Part shown: one piece after another, positions 1-7,948 of the stretch
Layout of the letters: every line of letters begins with the position of its first letter
How positions within the stretch are numbered: position 1 is the stretch's first letter
Assembly: GCA_963831535.1 (NCBI GenBank)
Contig: CAWHQP010000006.1
Coordinates: forward strand, 248,001-312,000
Direction of reading: 5' to 3'
DNA: 64,000 nt
DNA from: Bog-756 sp963831535
Lineage (GTDB): Bacteria; Actinomycetota; Acidimicrobiia; Acidimicrobiales; RAAP-2
The notes under the pieces: generated by a model
Databases searched by the model: none
Told to the model about the DNA's origin: nothing
The model's input: the letters and a program-made list of their open reading frames with translations, nothing else
Program-made: the position numbers and the translations under genes

Positions 1-64
1 TGTGGACGACCGGGTCGCGGTGCATGGATTTCTGAACGAGTTCCTGGTGGCCGGGCTCAGCTGA
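1..64 (+). CDS. C-terminal tail of an upstream gene (partial)
   Basis: The first bases read as an open frame from position 2 to a TGA at 62-64, giving about 20 residues that end in NEFLVAGLS. The gene runs off the left edge, so neither domain nor function can be recognised. The codons are GC-rich at the third position like the rest of the window, which favours a real coding end over chance. The next gene begins about 55 bases later on the same strand. Confidence 0.35.
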   Translation, partial: VDDRVAVHGFLNEFLVAGLS

Positions 65-118
65 AGCCGGGAGGGTCGGACGGCGTACGCGCGCTTGGCC
101 TGCACTACCCTGACCGCG

Positions 119-910
119 GTGTGCCTCCTCGTCTTCGCCTGGGAGCCAGGCTCGGCGTATCCACTGGTGGTTGCGGCCAATCGCGACGAGCGCCTCGACC
201 GGCCGGCCCACGCCATCGGCGTCCTCGCCGAACGGGGTCCGCGGATCCTCGGCGGCCGCGATGACCTGGCCGGTGGAACCTGGCTGGCCGTCAACGAATA
301 CGGGTTGGTCGCCGGTCTCACCAACCGGCCCGCCCCCGGCGGGCGGGATCTCACCAAGCGTTCCCGAGGTGAGTTGCCGCTGATGTTGGCCTCGTGCCCC
401 ACGGCGGAGGACGCAGTGGGGCATCTCCTCGAGGAGGTGGTGCCCGGTCAGTACAATCCGGCGTGGCTGCTGGTGGGGGACCGGCGCTCGCTCACCTACA
501 TCGAGCTGGCCGCCGACCTAGCCCCGGTCGCCAGGGTGCTCACGCCCGGTATCCACATCCTGGAGAACGTGGCCCTGGGCGATCCCTCTCCGAAGCTCGA
601 ACGGGTGCGTGCACTGATGGCCGAAGGCCGGAGCAGGGGGTCACCGGTGTGGGACGCACTGCAGACAGTGCTGGCTGACCACCTCCTGCCCCCCGGGTCC
701 TCATCGGCAACGTTCGGCGATGACCGGTCCCCGCGTCCGGAAGCCACCCTGGCGGCGTGCGTCCACACCGACGACTACGGCACCCGATCAGCGGCCTTGG
801 TCCGGGTGCCGGCGTCGCCCGGGGGCCGGCCCGAGATGCTGGTGGCGGACGGTCCGCCCTGTACGGCTCCCTTCGCCGACGTCACCGGTCTGTGGGCGAG
901 CGTTGGTTGA
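119..910 (+). CDS. NRDE-family protein (TANGO2-like)
   Basis: A 263-residue protein of the NRDE/TANGO2 family, named after the Asn-Arg-Asp-Glu motif seen here at residues 21-24 (ANRDERLDRP). The family also shows the GGTWLAVNEYGLVAGLTNR stretch present near residues 54-74. Members usually start Met-Cys, so the GTG at 119 (MCLLVF) is chosen over the upstream TTG at 95, although no strong ribosome site separates them. The biochemical role of bacterial members is poorly known; eukaryotic TANGO2 is linked to secretory organisation and lipid or heme handling. It stands alone and converges with the membrane-protein gene on the opposite strand. Confidence 0.85.
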   Translation: MCLLVFAWEPGSAYPLVVAANRDERLDRPAHAIGVLAERGPRILGGRDDLAGGTWLAVNEYGLVAGLTNRPAPGGRDLTKRSRGELPLMLASCPTAEDAVGHLLEEVVPGQYNPAWLLVGDRRSLTYIELAADLAPVARVLTPGIHILENVALGDPSPKLERVRALMAEGRSRGSPVWDALQTVLADHLLPPGSSSATFGDDRSPRPEATLAACVHTDDYGTRSAALVRVPASPGGRPEMLVADGPPCTAPFADVTGLWASVG

Positions 911-947
911 CGGGCCCCGTGCCGCCGACCGGAGCGTCAGGCACCGG

Positions 948-2099
948 TTAGGTGCTGGTCCCGCCCTTTCTCCTGGCCACCGGTGTCACCACCACATCGG
1001 GACGGTCGAGCAGGGACGGGGAGCGCTGGGGTGGGCGGTTGGGGGCCACCGGCCCGGAGCGAAGGTGCCGCCGTGTGCCTGACCACGGGGCCGGCGGTGC
1101 CGTCAGCCTGTCGGCCAGGCGGTAGGCGACCGTCTCGTAGTTGACCCGCCAGCCCCGGAAGTCCGGCCACGCCTCCTCTGCCGTCCGCTCCATGGGGAAC
1201 CCCACGTGCTCGAGCATCTCCACGGCGTCGGCGAACTCCTCGAAGGAGAGGTTGATCGGACCTTCGGGGCTGGGATCGGGATCGACCTCCCAACCGAGGA
1301 CCTTGGCGATGCGGTTGAGGGCGGTGAATCCCATCCGCAGACACAAGCGTGATTGGGACGACGCGGTGCTCGGGGCCACGGCCAAGTGCATGGCTGCGCC
1401 GTCCAGGACGGCGATCAGACCCACCAACCACGAGAACCAGGGATCGGGTGACCGGAAGAGGAGCATGACCGGATAGGTGGTGTGGCTCTCGGCCACGTCG
1501 GCCGACCACTCCTCCCATGCGGCGTAGAACTCCGGCAGGGTGTCGATGATGCCCACCAGCTGATGGCGGGCCAGCACTTCGGGCCCCCAGGCCGGGACCC
1601 CGGCCCGGCTCTCCAACATGGCCACCAGGCTCTCTCGGCGGTTGAAGGCTCCGTACAGGGCGGGCAGGTAGGCGATCTGCAGGGCCACGATGACCACCCA
1701 GGTGGCCCCGGCGGCAATGTCCACCGCCTGGTTGGCTGGGCCGCTCAGATCAATGGTCCCCACCGTGAAAACCGCCCCCGTCGACTGGGCCAGGGCGGAG
1801 GTTATCGAGTGGGTCGTCCCCTCCAGCATGAGGGCGTAGCCGATGATGAAGCCCCCGGCCCAGAACAGGAGCTGGGCGATGAGGGCCACCGGCGCCGTGG
1901 GGGCGAGGAGGGCATCTTTGCCCTCATACGTCTTGGCCAGGCGCGACAAGATCAGGAACGCCATTCGCACCGTGCGGTTGGCGTAGGTAGAGACCCGTTC
2001 GAACCCCCGGGGCTCACGGGGAAGCACGATGGTGAACAGGACACTCGCCGCGGTGAGGAGCACGAGGACCACACCGACGGCGAACAGGAGTGCGCTCAC
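948..2099 (-). CDS. Integral membrane protein with channel-like pore loop
   Basis: A 383-residue protein with hydrophobic segments at about residues 3-25, 73-92, 130-150 and 215-235. Between the second and third lies STGAVFTVGTIDLSG (about 106-120), which resembles the pore helix and filter of two-transmembrane potassium channels (TVGYGD) but lacks the Tyr-Gly-Asp end. The C-terminal third is soluble, ending in a basic, proline-rich tail. It starts with GTG (MSALL). Divergent from the small acetyltransferase gene. I do not recognise a named family; an ion-channel-related role is only suggested by the loop. Confidence 0.7.
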   Translation of the reverse strand: MSALLFAVGVVLVLLTAASVLFTIVLPREPRGFERVSTYANRTVRMAFLILSRLAKTYEGKDALLAPTAPVALIAQLLFWAGGFIIGYALMLEGTTHSITSALAQSTGAVFTVGTIDLSGPANQAVDIAAGATWVVIVALQIAYLPALYGAFNRRESLVAMLESRAGVPAWGPEVLARHQLVGIIDTLPEFYAAWEEWSADVAESHTTYPVMLLFRSPDPWFSWLVGLIAVLDGAAMHLAVAPSTASSQSRLCLRMGFTALNRIAKVLGWEVDPDPSPEGPINLSFEEFADAVEMLEHVGFPMERTAEEAWPDFRGWRVNYETVAYRLADRLTAPPAPWSGTRRHLRSGPVAPNRPPQRSPSLLDRPDVVVTPVARRKGGTST

Positions 2100-2314
2100 C
2101 GGACGGTCCCGCTCGCAACGACAGGTCGCGGTTCCACGACGGGGGACGATGGCTGCTCGGTGGTGAACGGCATCTGCGACATGGTACGGCCACCCGGTCG
2201 ACCCCGTGGTGGTGGCGTCGGGAGTCCCGCCCGACGGTAACGTACGGTCACAAGGGCGGGTGGAACGGTGCCGCAGGCCGCGGGTGGGGTCGGAACGACG
2301 GGAAGGACGACTAC

Positions 2315-2602
2315 GTGGTGGTCGACAGGGACGACGGGGGTCAGATCGTGCTCGAGGTCGACGGGCAGGAGGCCGAACTCATCTACCGGGTCGAGGGGAC
2401 CTATCTGGTCCTGATCCACACCGAGGTCCCCGAGGCCCTCGAGGGGCGAGGCCTCGGCGGGACACTGGTCCGGGAGGCCCTCGATCGTGCCGCCCGGGAC
2501 GGGCTGACCGTCGTTCCGTTGTGCCCCTTCGCCCGTCGTTGGCTCGGCCACCACCCCGACGACGCCACCCGGGTCCCCATCGATTGGGAACTCGGCACCT
2601 GA
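2315..2602 (+). CDS. Small GNAT-like N-acetyltransferase (YjdJ type)
   Basis: A 95-residue protein matching the short acetyltransferase-like family (PF14542 type). It has a beta-strand N-terminus, then the acetyl-CoA-binding segment EALEGRGLGGTLVREALD, and ends with PLCPFARRWLGHHPD, where the invariant Cys-Pro and Tyr/Trp region of the family is expected. The frame is open far upstream, but that part has no resemblance to anything. The start is placed at GTG 2315, preceded by GGAAGGA at 2301-2307 with a 7-base spacer; GTG 2318 is the alternative. Substrate unknown. It precedes and converges with the flavin reductase gene. Confidence 0.8.
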   Translation: MVVDRDDGGQIVLEVDGQEAELIYRVEGTYLVLIHTEVPEALEGRGLGGTLVREALDRAARDGLTVVPLCPFARRWLGHHPDDATRVPIDWELGT

Positions 2603-2636
2603 GCCATCGGTGAGGCGGGCTGCCGGGCGGGCTGAC

Positions 2637-3212
2637 TCAGTCCAGGCCCCGCAGCGGTCGCATGGCCGCGGTCACCCGCACCAGCTCGTTGAACATGGCT
2701 GTGGCCGCCGACACCATGGTCTCGTTGGGAACCAACCGGTCCTCGTCGTCGACGAACTGGGCGACAAAGGGGAGGGACACCGCTTCGAAAAGGGGCATCA
2801 TCTTGAGGGTGGTGACCACCTGTTTGATCATCTGGGCCGCCCTGGTTCCTGCCGCCACCCCACCGTAACTGACCAGTCCCACCGGTTTGTACTGCCACTC
2901 CACGTGAAGGAAGTCGATGGCGTTCTTGAGCGGGGCGTTGAATCCGTAGTTGTATTCCGGCATCACGAAGCAGAAGGCGTCGCCTCGGGACACCGTATGG
3001 CTCCACCGCTTGGTGTGCTCGTGCTCGTACCGCTGGAGCCGGGGATGGTTGGGCTCGTCCATGAACGGGAGGTTCACCTCAGCCAGGTCCACCAGCTCGA
3101 CATCGAATGCCCCGTGTTCTTCCGCCGCGGCCGCGATCCACTGGGCCACGGGAAGGCCCACCCGTCCCGGACGGGTGCTGGCCACGATGATCTGGAGGGT
3201 CGGTTTGCTCAT
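2637..3212 (-). CDS. NADPH-dependent FMN reductase
   Basis: A 191-residue flavodoxin-fold NAD(P)H:FMN oxidoreductase. The FMN phosphate-binding loop is STRPGRVG near the N-terminus, and the flavin-ring contact motif is PEYNYGFNAPLKNAIDF near residues 88-104; both are typical of the NADPH_dep_FMN_red family. Such enzymes reduce quinones, azo compounds or supply reduced flavin. Start is ATG at 3212; longer open frame upstream is low-complexity and enters the shared promoter region. It is divergent from the FadA5-like thiolase, and the KstR-type palindrome at 3339-3352 lies between them, so it may be co-regulated with steroid or lipid catabolism. Confidence 0.88.
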   Translation of the reverse strand: MSKPTLQIIVASTRPGRVGLPVAQWIAAAAEEHGAFDVELVDLAEVNLPFMDEPNHPRLQRYEHEHTKRWSHTVSRGDAFCFVMPEYNYGFNAPLKNAIDFLHVEWQYKPVGLVSYGGVAAGTRAAQMIKQVVTTLKMMPLFEAVSLPFVAQFVDDEDRLVPNETMVSAATAMFNELVRVTAAMRPLRGLD

Positions 3213-3338
3213 GGGCTCTTCGCTGCGCGGGACCGCGGACGGGCTGCGGCCACGCACCGTTCTACCCGGAAGGCCGGACGGCCGGATCGGGATCGAGCTG
3301 TCCCGGCACGTTCTGTGACCGTTCCCGGCGGCGCTCGG

Positions 3339-3352
3339 TAGAACCGGTTCTA
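3339..3352. promoter_or_regulatory. KstR-type operator palindrome
   Basis: TAGAACCGGTTCTA is a perfect 14-bp palindrome and fits the published mycobacterial KstR consensus TnnAACnnGTTnnA at every fixed position. It lies 100 bases upstream of the FadA5-like thiolase and 127 bases upstream of the divergent flavin reductase. KstR is a TetR-family repressor of cholesterol catabolism, and fadA5 belongs to its regulon in mycobacteria. Related palindromes occur at 7007, 10932 and 63070. Confidence 0.75.
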
Positions 3353-3451
3353 TACTTGGGCTGCCGCGACCCGGGGGCCTGATCCACCGGCGGCCGGCCA
3401 GCCGCACAGAGTGTCCGCACCACGAAACCGAATCCTCAAGGGGGATCCACC

Positions 3452-4612
3452 ATGGCCCAACCAGTGATCGTCGACGCAGTCCGTACCCCGATCGGAAAGC
3501 GCAACGGATGGATGTCGGGCTTCCATGCCGCTGAGCTGCTCGGGCACGCCCAGGTGGAGCTGGTCAAGAGGGCCGGGGTGGATCCGGGCGACGTGGAACA
3601 GATCGTCGGTGGCTGTGTCACCCAGGCCGGTGAGCAGGCCTCCAACGTCACCCGGACCGCCTGGCTGAGCCAGGGGCTGCCCTACGAGGTGGCCGCCACG
3701 ACCGTGGACTGCCAGTGCGGGTCGGCCCAGCAGGCCAACAACTTCGTGGCCAACCTGATCAGTGCTGATGCCATCGAGGTCGGAATCGCCTGCGGGGTCG
3801 AGGCCATGAGCCGGGTCGGGCTCGGGGCCAATGCCTTCAACGGGCCAGGCCGGTCAAGGCCCGAGGAGTTCCCCTGGGACATGCCCGACCAGTTCGGTGC
3901 GGCCGAACGCATCGCGCAGAAGTACGGCATCACCCGTGACGACGTGGACTGGCTGGGCTTCGAGTCCCAGCGCAAGGCGGCCGTGGCCGTGGCCGAGGGA
4001 CGGTTCGAGCGGGAGATCGTCCCGCTTGAAGCCCCGGTGGTCGGCCCGGAGGGACCGACCGGTGAGAAGACCCTGATCTCCAAGGACCAGGGTCCGAGGG
4101 ACACCACCCGTGAAGGCTTGGCCGGACTGAAGCCGGTACTACCCGACGGGATGCACACCGCCGGCAACAGCTCGCAGATCTCCGACGGCGCCGCTGCTGT
4201 CCTGTGGATGTCCGAGAGCAAGGCCGGCGAGGCCGGCCTCAGGCCCAGGGCCCGCATCGTGGCCCAGACCTTGGTCGGCTCGGATCCCTACTACCACCTC
4301 GACGGCCCGATCGCTGCCACGGCCGACGTCCTGCGCAAGGCCGGGATGACCATGGACGACATCGACATCTTCGAGGTCAACGAGGCGTTCGCCTCGGTGG
4401 TGATGTCCTGGGGAAAAACGCACGAGGTCGACTGGGACAAGGTCAACGTCAACGGCGGTGCCATCGCTCTCGGCCACCCGGTCGGATCGACCGGGGCCCG
4501 GTTGATCACCACCGCCCTCCACGAGTTGGAGCGGAGTGACAAGAACCTGGCCCTGATCTCCATGTGCTGTGGCGGGGCCCTGGCCACCGGCACCATCATC
4601 GAACGCATCTGA
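3452..4612 (+). CDS. fadA5: Steroid 3-ketoacyl-CoA thiolase, FadA5-like
   Basis: A 386-residue thiolase that cleaves beta-ketoacyl-CoA to release acetyl- or propionyl-CoA. The nucleophile is Cys89 in TVDCQCGSAQQAN. The second half carries NEAFASVV, the His loop NGGAIALGHPVGSTGAR and the C-terminal acid/base Cys loop CCGGALATGTIIERI. These stretches, and IACGVEAMSRVGLGANA, closely resemble my memory of Mycobacterium tuberculosis FadA5, which removes the cholesterol side chain, more than FadA6 or general FadA. Start ATG 3452 has AAGGGGGA upstream. The KstR-type palindrome in its promoter supports a sterol or related lipid role. A fatty-acid or bile-acid substrate remains possible. Confidence 0.9.
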   Translation: MAQPVIVDAVRTPIGKRNGWMSGFHAAELLGHAQVELVKRAGVDPGDVEQIVGGCVTQAGEQASNVTRTAWLSQGLPYEVAATTVDCQCGSAQQANNFVANLISADAIEVGIACGVEAMSRVGLGANAFNGPGRSRPEEFPWDMPDQFGAAERIAQKYGITRDDVDWLGFESQRKAAVAVAEGRFEREIVPLEAPVVGPEGPTGEKTLISKDQGPRDTTREGLAGLKPVLPDGMHTAGNSSQISDGAAAVLWMSESKAGEAGLRPRARIVAQTLVGSDPYYHLDGPIAATADVLRKAGMTMDDIDIFEVNEAFASVVMSWGKTHEVDWDKVNVNGGAIALGHPVGSTGARLITTALHELERSDKNLALISMCCGGALATGTIIERI

Positions 4613-4613
4613 T

Positions 4614-4631
4614 CCGACGCCCGGACGTCGG
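4614..4631 (+). terminator. Possible hairpin terminator after the thiolase
   Basis: CCGACG-CCCGGA-CGTCGG forms a perfect 6-bp stem with a 6-base loop, starting two bases after the thiolase stop codon. There is no T-run, as is common for high-GC actinobacterial terminators, so the evidence is position and symmetry only. Confidence 0.35.
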
Positions 4632-4689
4632 GAGCCGGTGGCGGACGGGCCTGGCGCTAGGCCGCTGCCGGCAGGTAATAGTGGGGGGC

Positions 4690-6942
4690 ATGCCCACCTC
4701 GCGACCCGTCCTTGTCCGCACCCAACTTGTCGTCGCTCTGGCTGTGTTGCTGTCCCTGGCCACAGCAGCGGGGATCTCGGCCGCGACCGGAACTGCGGTA
4801 GCCGGTGCTTCGACCCGGGCCGGCCATTCGGCGTCGGTTTCGGACTGGACGACGTTCGACCAGAACGGACTGCGCACCGGTGTGGACAGCTCTGGCAACT
4901 CGTTCTCACCGGCCACACCGGCGTGGACCTCACCGACGTTCGACGGTCAGCTCTACGGTCAGCCGCTCGTCTACGGAGGTCGGGTATACGCCGCCACCGA
5001 GAACGACACCGTCTACGCCATGGCCGCCGACTCGGGCCAGGTCCTGTGGTCGAACCACCTGGCCACTCCGCTGACCCCCTCCACCGTCCCGAGCCTGTGC
5101 GGTGACATCCTCCCAACGGTGGGTATCACCGGCACCCCGGTGATCGACCCTGCCCGGTCGGAGATCTTCGTGGTGGCCACCGAGGCGGCCACGCTCAATG
5201 GGGCGCCCAACGCCGCCCATCACCTGATCGGGCTCAACACCTACACCGGCCTGACCATGATGGACGAGGTCATCGATCCGGCCGGCTCCAACCCGGCCTT
5301 CCAGCTCCAACGGGTTTCCCTGGCTCTCGACGACGGCAACGTCATCATCGGAATGGGCGGGAACTCCGGGGACTGCGACCCCTATCACGGTCTGGTGATC
5401 TCGGCCCCGGAGGACGGCTCCGCCCCGTCCGTCTACACCGTGGCCAATCAGGCCAGCGACAGCCAGGGCGCCGTGTGGATGGGTGGAGCCGCCCCCTCCA
5501 TCGACGCCCAGGGCGACGTGTGGGTGGCCACGGGCAACAGCGCCTTCCATCAGTCGACCGATACCTACGACCAGAGCGACGGTGTGCTCAAGCTCAGTCC
5601 GACGATGCAGTTACTCGACTCGTTCGCACCGGCAGCCTGGTATGCCGACAACGCCTCCGACCTCGACTTGGGCTCAGGAGCGCCCGCACTCCTCCCGAAC
5701 GGCCTGGCCTTCGAGGTGGGCAAGTCCCAGACCGCCTATGTGCTGAGTCAATCCGACCTCAGCAACGGGCAGCCCAACGGCGTCGGTGGTCAGGTGACGC
5801 TCACCAACAACTTCTGCTTCTCCGACGGGGGATCGGCCGACCTGAACGGCACCCTCTTCGTCCCATGCAGCAACGGGGTCCACGCGGTGACGGTGACTTC
5901 GAGCGCTCCGTCGGCCTCGTGGACGGCGGCCAACAGTTCGGCCAAGGGCTCACCCATCGTGGCCGGGGGGCTGGTCTGGACCATCGGCGGCGGAACCCTG
6001 TTCGCGCTCAATGCGGCCAACGGGTCGGTGGTCCAGAGTTTCGCCGTCGGCTCGTCGTCCAGCTCCTTCCCTTCGCCCTCGGCAGCCGACGGCCTGGTGC
6101 TGGCCCCGGGAGGAACCCAGATCCACGCATTCGTGGGACCGGCCGGCCTCCCCGGGCCGCCCACCCCGATCCCGCCCCGCCCCGGCTACTGGCTGGTGGC
6201 CTCCGACGGCGGCATCTTCGCTGAGGGCGGTGCGCCCTTCCTCGGATCGACTGGCGGGATGCACCTCAACCAGCCCATCGTGGGCATGGCCTCGACGCCC
6301 GACCACGAGGGCTACTGGCTGGTCGCCTCCGACGGCGGGATCTTCTCCTTCGGCGACGCCCTGTTCCACGGCTCCACCGGCGGGATGCACCTCAACCAGC
6401 CCATCGTGGGCATGGCCGCCACCCCGTCGGGCAACGGCTACTGGCTGGTGGCCTCCGACGGGGGGGTCTTCTCCTTCGGTGACGCCCAGTTCCACGGCTC
6501 CACCGGCGGGATGCACCTCAACCAGCCCATCGTGGGCATGGCCTCCGACAGTACGGGCAACGGCTACTGGCTGGTGGCCTCCGACGGCGGGATCTTCTCG
6601 TTCGGTGACGCCCAGTTCCACGGCGGCACCGGCGGCATGCACCTCAACCGACCCATCGTGGGCATGGCTGCCGACTCCTCCGGTCAGGGCTACTGGCTCG
6701 TGGCCTCCGACGGCGGGATCTTCTCGTTCGGTGACGCCCAGTTCCACGGCTCCACCGGCGGGATGCACCTCAACCAGCCCATCGTTGGCCTGGCCCCTGA
6801 CAGCACAGGCGACGGCTACTGGCTGGTGGCCTCCGACGGTGGCATCTTCGCATTCGGAGACGCCGACTTCCAGGGCTCCACGGGCGGCCAGCATCTCAAC
6901 CGACCGGTGGTGGGTATGGCGGACGGGCCGGCGCTGGGCTGA
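4690..6942 (+). CDS. Secreted PQQ-like beta-propeller protein with GYW repeats
   Basis: A 750-residue exported protein. The N-terminus is a signal peptide (Arg/Lys-poor start, hydrophobic VVALAVLLSLATAAGI, Ala-rich cleavage region). Residues about 50-480 carry PQQ/WD-type propeller strands such as VYAATENDTVYAMAADSGQVLW. The last 250 residues are six tandem 42-residue repeats beginning GYWLVASDGGIFSFGDA and containing GSTGGMHLNQPIVGMA. Start ATG 4690 follows GGGGGG; GTG 4681 is in frame as an alternative. No enzymatic residues are evident; a surface or extracellular binding role is inferred. The same repeat recurs in the MauA-like protein at 15960. Confidence 0.8.
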   Translation: MPTSRPVLVRTQLVVALAVLLSLATAAGISAATGTAVAGASTRAGHSASVSDWTTFDQNGLRTGVDSSGNSFSPATPAWTSPTFDGQLYGQPLVYGGRVYAATENDTVYAMAADSGQVLWSNHLATPLTPSTVPSLCGDILPTVGITGTPVIDPARSEIFVVATEAATLNGAPNAAHHLIGLNTYTGLTMMDEVIDPAGSNPAFQLQRVSLALDDGNVIIGMGGNSGDCDPYHGLVISAPEDGSAPSVYTVANQASDSQGAVWMGGAAPSIDAQGDVWVATGNSAFHQSTDTYDQSDGVLKLSPTMQLLDSFAPAAWYADNASDLDLGSGAPALLPNGLAFEVGKSQTAYVLSQSDLSNGQPNGVGGQVTLTNNFCFSDGGSADLNGTLFVPCSNGVHAVTVTSSAPSASWTAANSSAKGSPIVAGGLVWTIGGGTLFALNAANGSVVQSFAVGSSSSSFPSPSAADGLVLAPGGTQIHAFVGPAGLPGPPTPIPPRPGYWLVASDGGIFAEGGAPFLGSTGGMHLNQPIVGMASTPDHEGYWLVASDGGIFSFGDALFHGSTGGMHLNQPIVGMAATPSGNGYWLVASDGGVFSFGDAQFHGSTGGMHLNQPIVGMASDSTGNGYWLVASDGGIFSFGDAQFHGGTGGMHLNRPIVGMAADSSGQGYWLVASDGGIFSFGDAQFHGSTGGMHLNQPIVGLAPDSTGDGYWLVASDGGIFAFGDADFQGSTGGQHLNRPVVGMADGPALG
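6184..6939 (+). repeat. Six tandem 126-bp coding repeats (GYW repeat)
   Basis: Six consecutive units of exactly 126 bp (42 codons) encode GYWLVASDGGIFxFGDAxFxGSTGGxHLNxPxVGMA. The first unit is degenerate (FAEGGAPF in place of FSFGDAQF) and the last has the variants FQGSTGGQHLN. Units 2-5 differ by only a few bases, consistent with recent duplication or homogenisation. Regular spacing and glycine/aromatic content suggest beta-propeller-like blades. Confidence 0.9.
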
Positions 6943-7006
6943 CGGTAGCCGTAAGGACCCCACAGGGTGGCCGTCGGTGGCATCTGCCGGGGGAGCGGCT
7001 ACAAAG

Positions 7007-7020
7007 TAGAATGCGTTCTA
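7007..7020. promoter_or_regulatory. KstR-type operator palindrome (one mismatch)
   Basis: TAGAATGCGTTCTA matches TnnAACnnGTTnnA except for one base (AAT for AAC). It lies 133 bases upstream of the enoyl-CoA hydratase/thioesterase pair and within an otherwise gene-free stretch, the same arrangement as at 3339 and 10932. Confidence 0.6.
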
Positions 7021-7152
7021 GTCACCCCCGGCGGTCCTGGCCCCGGGGGGAACCGACCGGGGGAGTTCCGTCAGAGCCTTGCCACAACAGCCAGGCGCCG
7101 GATGGCCCGGACGCGCCGACACCCTGACCATCCACGACGAATCGAGGAGACC

Positions 7153-7948
7153 GTGACCGGTACCGAACATCTGACCTACGAGCGTGTGGGACCAACCGCC
7201 GTCGTGACCATGAACCGACCGGAGGCCAAGAACGCCCTGTCGGGGCCGATGCTCGTCGGCATGGTCGACGCCTGGATGGAGATCGACGGCGACGACGACA
7301 TCCGGTGCGCCATCCTCACCGGGGCCGGCGGGACGTTCTGTGCCGGCATGGACCTGAAGTCGATGTCCGGACCGGGCAACGACTCGGTCAAGGAGCGCAT
7401 GGCCGAGGACCCCGACCTCCACTGGAAGGCCCTGCTGCGCCACTATTCGCTGAAGAAGCCACTCATCGCCGCCGTGGAGGGGTGGGCCGTGGCCGGGGGG
7501 ACCGAGATCCTCCAGGCCACCGACATACGGGTAGCTGGCGAGAGTGCCAAGTTCGGGGTGTTCGAAGCCCGGCGGGGCCTGTTCCCGCTGGGGGGGTCGA
7601 CCGTGCGCCTCCGCCGCCAGATCCCATTCACCGTGGCCATGGACCTGCTGCTCACCGCCCGGGAGGTCTCAGCCCAGGAGGCCAAGGAGATCGGGTTGAT
7701 CGGCCGGGTGGTGCCCGACGGGACGGCCCTCGAGGCCGCCCTCGCCATCGCCGAAGTCATCGCGGTCGAACGGTCCCCTCGCCGTCGAGGCCATCAAGGC
7801 GTCGGTGAAGGCTACCGAGGGCATCCCCGAAGAGCAGGCCCTGGCTATGGAGTTGGAGTTCGGCTGGCCCATCTTCGCCACCGAGGATGCCGCCGAGGGT
7901 CAGAAGGCCTTCGCCGAGAAGCGCCCGCCCAACTACCAACGCCGGTGA
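7153..7948 (+). CDS. Enoyl-CoA hydratase/isomerase family protein (frameshifted)
   Basis: A crotonase-fold enzyme of 264 residues if one base is removed. GTG 7153 has GAGGAGA at 7144-7150. The oxyanion-hole motifs are ILTGAGGTFCAGMDLKSM and AVAGGTEILQATDIRVA; EARRGLFPLGGS follows. The frame breaks near 7769: reading on gives arginine-rich nonsense, whereas dropping one T yields IAANGPLAVEAIKASV and a normal C-terminus ending NYQRR at the TGA of 7946-7948. That stop overlaps the ATG of the thioesterase gene, as expected for a coupled pair. Without the correction the two genes appear as one 578-residue fusion, which is an artefact. The substrate is unknown, but the KstR-type site upstream suggests lipid or sterol catabolism. 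Confidence 0.85.

Noticed and set aside
6184..6939. CRISPR array or satellite DNA
   Set aside because: The 126-bp periodicity is an in-frame protein repeat within an open gene, with no unique spacers.
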